Positions 1 to 6,928 of a stretch of DNA of 43,105 nucleotides are shown one piece after another. The notes below the pieces were generated by a model. That model had not been told where the DNA came from. It saw only the letters and a program-made list of their open reading frames with translations, and ran no database searches. The translations under genes and the position numbers were made by a program. Position 1 is the first letter of the stretch; the number at the start of each line of letters is the position of its first letter. The DNA comes from Bacteroidota bacterium (GTDB lineage Bacteria; Bacteroidota; Bacteroidia; Cytophagales; Cyclobacteriaceae): NCBI GenBank assembly GCA_003973485.1, contig QNXU01000132.1, positions 1 to 43,105 of the forward strand, given 5' to 3'.

Positions 1-1
1 G

Positions 2-1597
2 CAAAAAACACATGATTATGATCTTTCAGGAGTTTATTACACTTACGGATATTATTTTGGAGAAATAAGAGTAGCCACTCAAAATCCTGATATTATTTAT
101 GTGATGGGTGTTCCGATCGTGGTTTCTAGAGATGGTGGAAAGACTTTTAACAGAACAGATTCAATAGGCGATGTACATGTAGATCATCATGCAATGTGGA
201 TTAACCCTGAAGATGAGGAGCATATCATGTTGGGGAATGATGGCGGTCTTTACATCACTTATGACGGAGGAGCCACCTGGGATCATAAAAATAGCATGTC
301 GGTTGGACAATTTTACACCGTAAATGTCGATATGGAAGAGCCTTACAACATCTATGGTGGCTTGCAGGATAACGGTACCATGGTGGGAAGTTCTCGTACC
401 GTGCCCAACGTAAGAGGAAGATGGGAAAGCATATTTGGCGGTGATGGTATGTTTGTAAGTGCTGATCCTAGAAATTCAGATATTGTATATGTAGGTTATC
501 AATTCGGGAATTATTTTCGAATTAATAGGGAAACGGGAGCTAGAAATTATATCACCCCTAAGCATAATATAGGAGAGGATCGATTAAGATTCAATTGGAG
601 AACTCCAGTAGTGATGAGTCAGCACAATCCTGATATTATTTATATGGGAGCTCAGAAGGTTTATAGAAGCTTAAATCAAGGTGATAGTTGGACAACGTTG
701 ACTGAAGATTTAACCAATGGTGCTAAAGAAGGAAATGTTCCTTTTGCGACCATTACTGAAATTGCTGAATCTCCATTGAAGTTCGGGACTGTTTATGTAG
801 GTACTGATGATGGAAATGTATGGTTAATGAAAGAAGGGCAGAGCATTCAAAAAATCAATAATAACCTTCCTGCAGATTTATGGGTGAGCAGTATTCATCC
901 TTCAGAACATAATGAAGCTACCGTTTATCTTTCTATGACAGGCTATAGAAATGATAATTTTGATAATTACGTTTATAAAAGCACTGATTTCGGTAAAAAT
1001 TGGACATCAATTGCAGGTGATTTACCTCAAGAATCGGTTAATGTAATTTATGAAGACCCTAAAGTGGCTGGCTTGTTGTATATCGGAACTGATCATGGTT
1101 TATATACCAGCTTCAATGATGGTAAAAACTGGCAACACATGGGAGCTATTCCAAATGTAGCAACTTACGATTTGATAGTGCATCCAAGAGATTTGGATTT
1201 AATTGTAGGTACTCATGGCAGAAGCATTTATGTTACGGATGTGAAGCCATTGCATAAAATTTCTCAAAATAAAGAGAATAAATTAGTGACTTTCGATCTG
1301 GAAGATATTCGCTTTAGCAAAAACTGGGGAGAAAAATCGCACCCTTATTCAAAAGCCTATTTACCAAAAATGGAAGTAGCGTTTTTCTACAATTCAGATA
1401 AAAGTGCTAAAGTAAAAATTGAAGTATTGAATGAAGAAGGCAAAAGGTTAACTTCTTGGCAAGAAGAATTGTCCAAAGGCTATCAAAGTTTTACTTGGAA
1501 CTGTAAAATCAAAGATGACTTTATTTCTAAAGGAAAATATGAATTTAAATTCACGCTAGGTAAAGAAGAGCATAAGGAAGGATTTGAGGTTAAGTAA
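2..1597 (+). CDS. VPS10/sortilin-type BNR beta-propeller protein, 3' part
   Basis: The reading frame is open to the left edge of the window, so only the C-terminal 531 residues are visible and the true start lies upstream. The visible part has repeated Asp-box-like blades (SRDGGKTF, TYDGGATW, STDFGKNW, SFNDGKNW), each followed by strands typical of sortilin/VPS10 or BNR-repeat 'glycosyl hydrolase-like' exported proteins of Bacteroidota, which usually exceed 900 residues. The last about 100 residues form a separate FlgD-like or beta-sandwich tail (KVKIEVLNEEGKRL). No T9SS sorting domain is present at the C-terminus. Binding to glycan or peptide is only an inference; catalytic activity is not shown. 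A stem-loop follows 86 nt after the stop codon. Confidence 0.85.
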   Translation, partial: QKTHDYDLSGVYYTYGYYFGEIRVATQNPDIIYVMGVPIVVSRDGGKTFNRTDSIGDVHVDHHAMWINPEDEEHIMLGNDGGLYITYDGGATWDHKNSMSVGQFYTVNVDMEEPYNIYGGLQDNGTMVGSSRTVPNVRGRWESIFGGDGMFVSADPRNSDIVYVGYQFGNYFRINRETGARNYITPKHNIGEDRLRFNWRTPVVMSQHNPDIIYMGAQKVYRSLNQGDSWTTLTEDLTNGAKEGNVPFATITEIAESPLKFGTVYVGTDDGNVWLMKEGQSIQKINNNLPADLWVSSIHPSEHNEATVYLSMTGYRNDNFDNYVYKSTDFGKNWTSIAGDLPQESVNVIYEDPKVAGLLYIGTDHGLYTSFNDGKNWQHMGAIPNVATYDLIVHPRDLDLIVGTHGRSIYVTDVKPLHKISQNKENKLVTFDLEDIRFSKNWGEKSHPYSKAYLPKMEVAFFYNSDKSAKVKIEVLNEEGKRLTSWQEELSKGYQSFTWNCKIKDDFISKGKYEFKFTLGKEEHKEGFEVK

Positions 1598-1626
1598 TTC
1601 AGTTAGGAAATTTTAGCAGATGGACA

Positions 1627-1641
1627 CACGCGAAACGCGTG
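1627..1641. repeat. short GC-rich palindrome (REP-like)
   Basis: CACGCG-AAA-CGCGTG is a perfect 6-bp inverted repeat in an otherwise AT-rich intergenic stretch, followed by GCGCTAGCGG. It resembles the short GC palindromes scattered between genes in Bacteroidota genomes. No function can be read from it. Confidence 0.5.
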
Positions 1642-1664
1642 CGCTAGCGGAGAAATAAGTATAG

Positions 1665-1720
1665 ATTCTTAGAATACTAAAGAAATGGAGTGAGGCATTG
1701 AGAGGCTACACTCCATTTTT
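1665..1720. pseudogene. remnant copy of the sixA 3' end (left copy of a direct repeat)
   Basis: This 56-bp stretch aligns with the end of the SixA-like gene at 3879-3940, in the same orientation. Shared blocks are ATTCTTAG-ATACT, AAATGGAG and CACTCCATTTTT, with a few substitutions and a six-base gap. It is not translated here. The two copies flank the lipoprotein genes at 1828-3848, which suggests that segment arrived or rearranged between duplicated ends. The copy has become a clean stem-loop and may now act as a terminator. Confidence 0.5.
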
Positions 1721-1722
1721 TA
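1683..1722 (+). terminator. stem-loop terminator after the beta-propeller gene
   Basis: AAATGGAGTG (1683-1692) pairs exactly with CACTCCATTT (1709-1718) around a 16-nt loop. The stem is followed by a T-rich end. Confidence 0.6.
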
Positions 1723-1827
1723 TTGAAATTGGTATAGCTATTGCATAGGAAGATGAAAAATGCTTGACTTTTCACCTTTTCAATCAAATAAATATTTAAT
1801 TATTTTATTAAGATGATACTGACATAA

Positions 1828-2985
1828 ATGAGATTAAGCCTTATATTTTTAAGTATAACCATATTACTGGGTTGTAGCGATAAAGAAAATAATAGTTCCG
1901 AAATTTACCTTGGAACATACAGAATAGCGGATCGAATGATTCCTTATCCCTATATAATCAAAGAAACAAAAGACACGCTCTATCTTTTTGATGAAAGCGG
2001 AATTTGTATTGATAAAACGACTAAGTATTCAATTAGTGAAGCTGAAGAAATTAGTTTTAAAGAAAAGCGTCTTAAAATATTAGATGAAAATGATACTAGC
2101 CTAGTAGTTTTCGATTTGCAAGACACTGTAAATTTCAGAACATTTAAAAATGGGCAACCTAATCCAAGATATGCTGCTAAATTTCAAAAATTGGCAACAG
2201 AAGATCAACTGTACCTTCAGAAAATAAAAAAAGAAGTAAGAAGTTTTATATGGAAATATGACTTTATTGAGGACGAGAATAGTAATCCTAACCAAGATTT
2301 AGATATTGAACAATTAATCAATTTTAAAAATGATAGTGTTAGCATTATTACAAATTATTACTATCAAGGCTTAAAAACAATTTCAGATTATGAAACAAAA
2401 GAATATCATATTTTTGAAATAGATGACATTTACTTTCTCTCCTTCCAAAAGGAAAGTGATAACCCTCAACCCATTTACCGCATTACCGGCTATGATTCCC
2501 AAAAAATTGAATTAGTAGATTTTTCTTCCAGAGATACCAAACGCATTAGTTTTAACAAAGACTCAATTAGCATTGATGAATTTAAGAAACAAGTTGAAGA
2601 TACTGCACCATATTCTAATTGTTATGACGGATACCAAGGAGAATACTATTATGATGATGTTACATTCAACAAGGGTAATGAATTTATAGCAAGTTATGTA
2701 AATGATAATCTCCCGAAAAACGAAAGTAAATCTGGATATATAATCATTCATTTTAATATCAACTGTTTTGGAAATGTTGGTGATTTTGGCTTGATTCAAA
2801 TGAATAGAGACTATAAAGAAACTTCATTTTCAAAAGAAATTGTAAGCCATATAATAAATAGAGTCAGTGAATTGAAAGATTTCCCTGCTTCGGAATCGCA
2901 AATAGAATGGCTTAACCACAAAGATGTTCATGCCTTTTTAATGTTTAAGCTTGATCACGGCAAAATCACAGATGTATGTCCTTAA
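1828..2985 (+). CDS. predicted outer-membrane lipoprotein, unknown function
   Basis: 385 residues. The N-terminus is a lipoprotein signal peptide with a clear lipobox (ILLGC, Cys16). I do not recognise the middle, a polar beta-rich region with several acidic stretches. The last about 85 residues (from about GYIIIHFNINCFGNVGDFG) look like the alternating strands of a TonB C-terminal-like fold, but this is a weak resemblance. The stop is two bases before the start of the next lipoprotein gene, so the two are surely co-transcribed. Sampled lines look more AT-rich than the genes on either side. The pair lies between two copies of the sixA 3' end, which may indicate acquisition. Confidence 0.8.
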   Translation: MRLSLIFLSITILLGCSDKENNSSEIYLGTYRIADRMIPYPYIIKETKDTLYLFDESGICIDKTTKYSISEAEEISFKEKRLKILDENDTSLVVFDLQDTVNFRTFKNGQPNPRYAAKFQKLATEDQLYLQKIKKEVRSFIWKYDFIEDENSNPNQDLDIEQLINFKNDSVSIITNYYYQGLKTISDYETKEYHIFEIDDIYFLSFQKESDNPQPIYRITGYDSQKIELVDFSSRDTKRISFNKDSISIDEFKKQVEDTAPYSNCYDGYQGEYYYDDVTFNKGNEFIASYVNDNLPKNESKSGYIIIHFNINCFGNVGDFGLIQMNRDYKETSFSKEIVSHIINRVSELKDFPASESQIEWLNHKDVHAFLMFKLDHGKITDVCP

Positions 2986-2987
2986 AT

Positions 2988-3848
2988 ATGAGAATAATTA
3001 GTTTTGCTATACTATTGATAGCCTTTAGTTGTAATGAAAAAACATCTAAAGATTTCTCATTATTAGATGAAAATAAAAAAGAGGAATTAGCAAATTGGTA
3101 TGATAAAATGTCAAACTCTTTTTTGCAACCATCAGAGCTACATAGAAGATTTAAAGACTCTGCTTTAATGGTACAACCTAACAATGTAGAAATAAGACAA
3201 GTACTTTCCTATTCATATAAAAAAGTTGGAGAGCACATTAAAGCAATGGAAGTTTTAAATAAGGCTGCAGAAATTGACATTGAAAATGGTAAGGCGGATG
3301 TTTTACAATATAGAGCGTGGAGCCTTCTATATTACTACAGGGATTATGAAGGTGTTGTAAGAGATGTGGATTTAATAGAGAAAATCACAAACAATCCTTA
3401 TAATTCGTGTTGGGGAGAACCTTGTGGTCTTCTTAAAGGGCAAGCATTATATAAACTGAATAAGTTTCAAAAAGCAATTGAGACATTTGAAATCGTAAAT
3501 TTAGAAGAGGAAAAATTGGGATTTGATGGTAATTTTTTGGTTTCCTTTTACATGGGAAGATGTTACGCAGAAATGGAAGATTATGACAAAGCAATACTGT
3601 ATTTTGAAGAATCAATGGGATCAGTAAAGCGATTTCCAGAAGCCTATTACCAATTAGGCTTGATTTATAGAAAACTTAATAATGATGAAAAAGCTAATGA
3701 GAATTTCAAGTTAGCAAAAGAATATATTAGATATAGCATGAACGAGCCCTATATAGAGCGTTTTGATGAAGTTTTTGAGTATATGATAGATGATGAATTG
3801 AAAGAATTGCAAAAGACTAAATACTACAAGGCAACTGCCTTCAACTAG
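2988..3848 (+). CDS. TPR lipoprotein
   Basis: 286 residues from the ATG at 2988, two bases after the previous stop. This start gives a proper lipoprotein signal, MRIISF..IAFSC with Cys16; the upstream in-frame ATG at 2976 overlaps the previous gene and would add four unneeded residues. The body is alpha-helical with tetratricopeptide-type repeats: one around QYRAWSLLYYYRDYEGV, another around GQALYKLNKFQKAIETFEIV, then MGRCYAEMEDYDKAILYFEES and YYQLGLIYRKLNNDEKANENF. TPRs usually hold protein partners, so it probably works with the lipoprotein encoded just upstream. The function is unknown. Confidence 0.85.
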   Translation: MRIISFAILLIAFSCNEKTSKDFSLLDENKKEELANWYDKMSNSFLQPSELHRRFKDSALMVQPNNVEIRQVLSYSYKKVGEHIKAMEVLNKAAEIDIENGKADVLQYRAWSLLYYYRDYEGVVRDVDLIEKITNNPYNSCWGEPCGLLKGQALYKLNKFQKAIETFEIVNLEEEKLGFDGNFLVSFYMGRCYAEMEDYDKAILYFEESMGSVKRFPEAYYQLGLIYRKLNNDEKANENFKLAKEYIRYSMNEPYIERFDEVFEYMIDDELKELQKTKYYKATAFN

Positions 3849-3872
3849 TCTAGATGAGAGCTTCTGAAATAA

Positions 3873-4355
3873 TCACAAATTCTTAGGATACTGAAAAAAA
3901 TGGAGGGAAACATTCTTAGGTGAGACTTCACTCCATTTTTCAATATCAAATTTCAAACTTACAATCCCGGTAGTAGGGATATTTTCAGGAAAACCAGAAA
4001 GTAAATAATCAGCCAAATCATTTATTCCCGGATTATGGCTTACTAATATGAGACAATTTATATCATTATTAGTCTGCTTTATTTGATTCAATAATTTTGA
4101 TCTGCTGGCGTGATAAAGATTGTCGTCAATTTTCATAGGGACATTCAATACAGCTTGAAAAGCTATTGCTGTGTTTTTAGCTCTTTCAGCTCCGCTACTT
4201 AAAATCAAATCCGCATTGATAGCTTGTGAAGAAAGCCATTGAGCCATTTTCGGAGCGTCTCTTTTGCCTCTATCATTTAATGGTCTATCATAATCATTTA
4301 AATGTGGATAATCCCAACTTGACCTGGCATGGCGAACAATTAATAATTCCTTCAT
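3873..4355 (-). CDS. SixA-like histidine phosphatase
   Basis: 160 residues from the ATG at 4355 (MKELLIVRHARSSWD), preferred over an upstream ATG at 4394 that adds 13 residues outside the family. The phosphohistidine motif RHA is at residues 8-10, the second catalytic His is in LVSHNPGINDLADYL, and the basic segment DRPLNDRGKRDAP is typical. In E. coli SixA dephosphorylates phosphohistidine on phosphotransfer proteins; here the substrate is unknown. It is transcribed divergently from the cold-shock gene. Its last 62 bp recur in diverged form at 1665-1720, upstream of the two lipoprotein genes. Confidence 0.9.
   Translation of the reverse strand: MKELLIVRHARSSWDYPHLNDYDRPLNDRGKRDAPKMAQWLSSQAINADLILSSGAERAKNTAIAFQAVLNVPMKIDDNLYHASRSKLLNQIKQTNNDINCLILVSHNPGINDLADYLLSGFPENIPTTGIVSLKFDIEKWSEVSPKNVSLHFFQYPKNL
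3879..3940. repeat. right copy of the imperfect direct repeat (inside sixA 3' end)
   Basis: This is the coding end of the SixA-like gene. It matches the noncoding stretch at 1665-1720 over nearly its whole length. Together they bracket the segment holding two lipoprotein genes. Confidence 0.5.
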
Positions 4356-4439
4356 ATAAAAATAATTTCCAACAATAGTAACAGAATAAATCAAAAAATG
4401 TATATTGCCTCAAATTTATAATTAATAACAATTTATTTT

Positions 4440-4631
4440 ATGAGTACTGGAACAGTAAAGTTCTTCAATGAAGACAAAGGATTTGGATTTATCATTGAAG
4501 ACGAAACAGAGAACGAAATTTTCGTTCACGTAAGTGGTTTGGAAGACGATATCGAGAAAAACGATAAAGTTACTTTCGAAACTACAGATGGTAAAAAAGG
4601 CTTAAATGCCATTGGTGTCAGAAGAGTATAA
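4440..4631 (+). CDS. cold-shock protein (CspA family)
   Basis: 63 residues, the whole length of a single cold-shock domain. The RNA-binding motifs are plain: RNP1 KGFGFI at residues 13-18 and RNP2 IFVHVS at 27-32, with the usual TGTVKFFN start. It binds single-stranded nucleic acid and acts as an RNA chaperone. It stands alone, divergent from sixA, and is closed by a strong terminator 30 nt downstream. The acidic second half (EDDIEKND) is common in Bacteroidota members of the family. Confidence 0.97.
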   Translation: MSTGTVKFFNEDKGFGFIIEDETENEIFVHVSGLEDDIEKNDKVTFETTDGKKGLNAIGVRRV

Positions 4632-4661
4632 TTTTAAATAATTTATAGATTCTGAAGTGTA

Positions 4662-4692
4662 AAGCTGATTGGTCGCCAATCGGCTTTTTTTG
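4662..4692 (+). terminator. intrinsic terminator of the cold-shock gene
   Basis: AAGCTGATTGG pairs with CCAATCGGCTT across a TCG loop, with one G-T pair, followed by a run of T. This is a textbook rho-independent terminator. Confidence 0.9.
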
Positions 4693-4710
4693 TTTCTAAA
4701 CACAGTATTT

Positions 4711-4914
4711 TACCCCTCAGTCCTTCGGATATCTCCCCTAAAACAGAGGAGAAGCAGAGCGTGCTAAACTTGAACTGCCTGCTAATGAAAAAGCTTAATC
4801 TTATAAAATATAGCATGGCTACAATTTTGGAATTATATTCCATCAATTTGCTCGAATTAACTCCCATCCTTAAAAATGGAGGGGTGTCCGATAGCTAGCG
4901 GACGGGGTGGTTGT
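4711..4914. repeat. MITE-like dispersed repeat, copy 1
   Basis: About 200 bp without a gene. It begins ACCCCTCAGTCCTTCGGA and ends GGACGGGGTGGTTGT, and the two ends are imperfect inverted repeats. The centre is AT-rich. A second copy lies at 25230-25427 with the same ends, the same CTCCCCTAAAACAG block, and the same internal CAATTTGCTCGAA near the right side. There is no open reading frame or transposase, so any mobility would be in trans. Confidence 0.75.
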
Positions 4915-5024
4915 ATCTGGAAAGTTTGTTCAACTATTTTTAGTAATCCAAAACATTTCTTTTCCCTCACAATTATTGATAACTACCGAATTCAATTAAT
5001 TTTGGAAAAATTAAATAAGCTAGA

Positions 5025-6080
5025 ATGGAAAACTTTAATATAGAACTACTTTCAAAAATTTGTGAAACTCCAGGTGCCCCAGGACATGAAAAGAGAATTC
5101 GTGATTTGGTAATCAGCGAAGTAAAACCTTTGGTAGATGAGGTAGAGGTGGATAATCTTGGAAATGTACACGCTATAAAAAGAGCTAAGAGCAATCCTGA
5201 AGGCAAAAAGGTGATGGTTGCCGCTCACATGGATGAGATAGGCTTTATGGTTACACATATTGATGATAATGGTTTCCTTAGATTTACAACCCTTGGTGGT
5301 TTTGATCCTAAAACGCTAACAGCTCAACGTGTAATAGTTCATGGTAAAAAGGATGTGATAGGAGTGATGGGTTCAAAGCCCATTCATGTGATGTCAACCG
5401 AGGAAAGAAATAAAGTAAGTAAAACTACAGACTACTTTATTGATCTGGGAATGGATAAAAAGGAGGTAGAAAAGATAGTTTCAGTAGGTGATGCTGTTAC
5501 CAGAGAAAGGGGCTTAATTGAAATGGGTGACTGTGTGAATTGCAAATCTATTGATAACCGAGTGTCTGTATTTGTCTTGATTGAAGCCTTAAAGACGTTA
5601 AGAGATCATCCTTATGATGTTTATGCAGTCTTTACGGTGCAAGAGGAGGTAGGACTTAGAGGTGCAAACGTAGCTTCGCATAAAATTAATCCTGATTTTG
5701 GAATCGCTTTAGATACTACTATTGCCTTTGATTTGCCTGGAGCTCAGGAACACGAAAAAGTGACTTCTTTGGGAGCTGGAACAGCTATCAAAGTATTAGA
5801 TGCTATGACTATTTGTGATTATAGAATGGTTGAATTCATGAAACAAACAGCAGATAGAAATTCAATTAAATGGCAACCTGAGATATTAACTGCTGGCGGA
5901 ACGGATACAGCTGGCTTACAACGAATGGGTAAAAATGGAGCAATAGCAGGCGCTATTTCTATTCCTACTAGAAATTTACATCAAGTAATTGAAATGGCAC
6001 ACAAACAAGATATACTGGATTCCGTTCAATTATTGAATGCTTGTTTAGAAACTTTGGACAAGTATAATTGGGGCCATTAA
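5025..6080 (+). CDS. M42 family metallo-aminopeptidase
   Basis: 351 residues, the usual length of the M42 (FrvX/PepA-like glutamyl aminopeptidase) family. The dinuclear metal site is complete by pattern: His68 and Asp70 in AAHMDEIGF, Asp177 in SIDNRV, the catalytic/ligand pair Glu207-Glu208 in VQEEVGLRG, Asp230 in IALDTT, and His319 in RNLHQ. It is a cytosolic, probably tetrahedral dodecamer that removes N-terminal residues from peptides. The next gene starts 10 nt downstream, so they may share a transcript. Confidence 0.93.
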   Translation: MENFNIELLSKICETPGAPGHEKRIRDLVISEVKPLVDEVEVDNLGNVHAIKRAKSNPEGKKVMVAAHMDEIGFMVTHIDDNGFLRFTTLGGFDPKTLTAQRVIVHGKKDVIGVMGSKPIHVMSTEERNKVSKTTDYFIDLGMDKKEVEKIVSVGDAVTRERGLIEMGDCVNCKSIDNRVSVFVLIEALKTLRDHPYDVYAVFTVQEEVGLRGANVASHKINPDFGIALDTTIAFDLPGAQEHEKVTSLGAGTAIKVLDAMTICDYRMVEFMKQTADRNSIKWQPEILTAGGTDTAGLQRMGKNGAIAGAISIPTRNLHQVIEMAHKQDILDSVQLLNACLETLDKYNWGH

Positions 6081-6090
6081 AATATTAAAT

Positions 6091-6708
6091 ATGAGAAATA
6101 GTCTGGTTGTATTCATTACAGTATTTTTGTTTACTTTTTCTGCTTTTGCACAAGAAGAAAAAATAATAGAAGAGCCTATTAATATTACAGGAGTAATACT
6201 GGATGCTGAAAATATGGAGCCTGTTCCTTTTACTACCATATTGATAGGGAATGGTAAAAGTGGTACAGTAGCTGATAATTCAGGTTATTTTTCTTTTTTA
6301 GCATATCCAGGAGATACCATTACATTTAGAAGTGTTGGATATCAAAGCTCTACTTTTATAATTCCTGAATTATTGGAAGGAAAAACTTATTCTTTAATAG
6401 AATTATTGGTGCGGGAAAATGTCCTTTTAGAGGAGGTGCAAGTATATCCTTTGCCAGATGCGGATTACTTCACCAGCACTATAGTAAAAAAAGAATTAAC
6501 TGACATTCAGAAGAGACAATTAGATGATTTCAATAGGGATTTAAATAAATTATTAGAGAAGCAATACGAACAAAATCATCCTTATTATGACCAATGGAGA
6601 TATGCTCGACTTTATGAAATGACGGGTATTGTTCCTCCTAATAATTTCTTGAATCCTATGACTTGGTCTAATTTCATTAGAGATTGGAAAAAAGATAGTA
6701 AGAAATAA
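6091..6708 (+). CDS. exported CarboxypepD_reg-like domain protein
   Basis: 205 residues. The N-terminal signal peptide ends at FSAFAQ. Residues about 30-110 form a carboxypeptidase-regulatory-like (transthyretin-like) beta-sandwich, seen in the pattern ITGVILDAENMEPVPFTTI, GTVADNSGYFSF, ITFRSVGYQSS. This module is normally the N-terminal plug extension of TonB-dependent receptors, but here there is no barrel; the rest is a helical, Tyr-rich tail. It probably acts in the periplasm or at the outer membrane. Starts 10 nt after the peptidase gene. Function unknown. Confidence 0.85.
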   Translation: MRNSLVVFITVFLFTFSAFAQEEKIIEEPINITGVILDAENMEPVPFTTILIGNGKSGTVADNSGYFSFLAYPGDTITFRSVGYQSSTFIIPELLEGKTYSLIELLVRENVLLEEVQVYPLPDADYFTSTIVKKELTDIQKRQLDDFNRDLNKLLEKQYEQNHPYYDQWRYARLYEMTGIVPPNNFLNPMTWSNFIRDWKKDSKK

Positions 6709-6736
6709 TTCACTATGCTAAGTTCTCAAAATGAGA

Positions 6737-6768
6737 CCTTCCAGCTCCATTATAAGCTGGAAGGCTTT
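6737..6768 (+). terminator. stem-loop after the CarboxypepD_reg gene
   Basis: CCTTCCAGCT and AGCTGGAAGG form a perfect 10-bp stem with an 8-nt loop, followed by CTTTAAAT. It lies between convergent genes and could serve the plus-strand one. Confidence 0.75.
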
Positions 6769-6928
6769 AAATGTACAGTCTGAAATCAGACTACATCTAT
6801 CATCCCACATCCCACACCCAACTTCAGACTTCCTACTTCTAATTCCCAACTATTGTATAAAAATTTCTTCGGTACTGACCTAAATCGAAACCTAGAAACT
6901 TCAACACCTATTCACTTCAACACCTAAA
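6769..6928. repeat. noncoding stretch with degenerate repeats and a 16-bp tandem duplication
   Basis: No gene. ACTTCAACACCTA occurs twice in tandem (6898 and 6914). The string TTCGGTACTGACCTAA (about 6868-6883) recurs near 40763-40778 in another intergenic region, so this is probably part of a dispersed repeat family. Confidence 0.5.
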
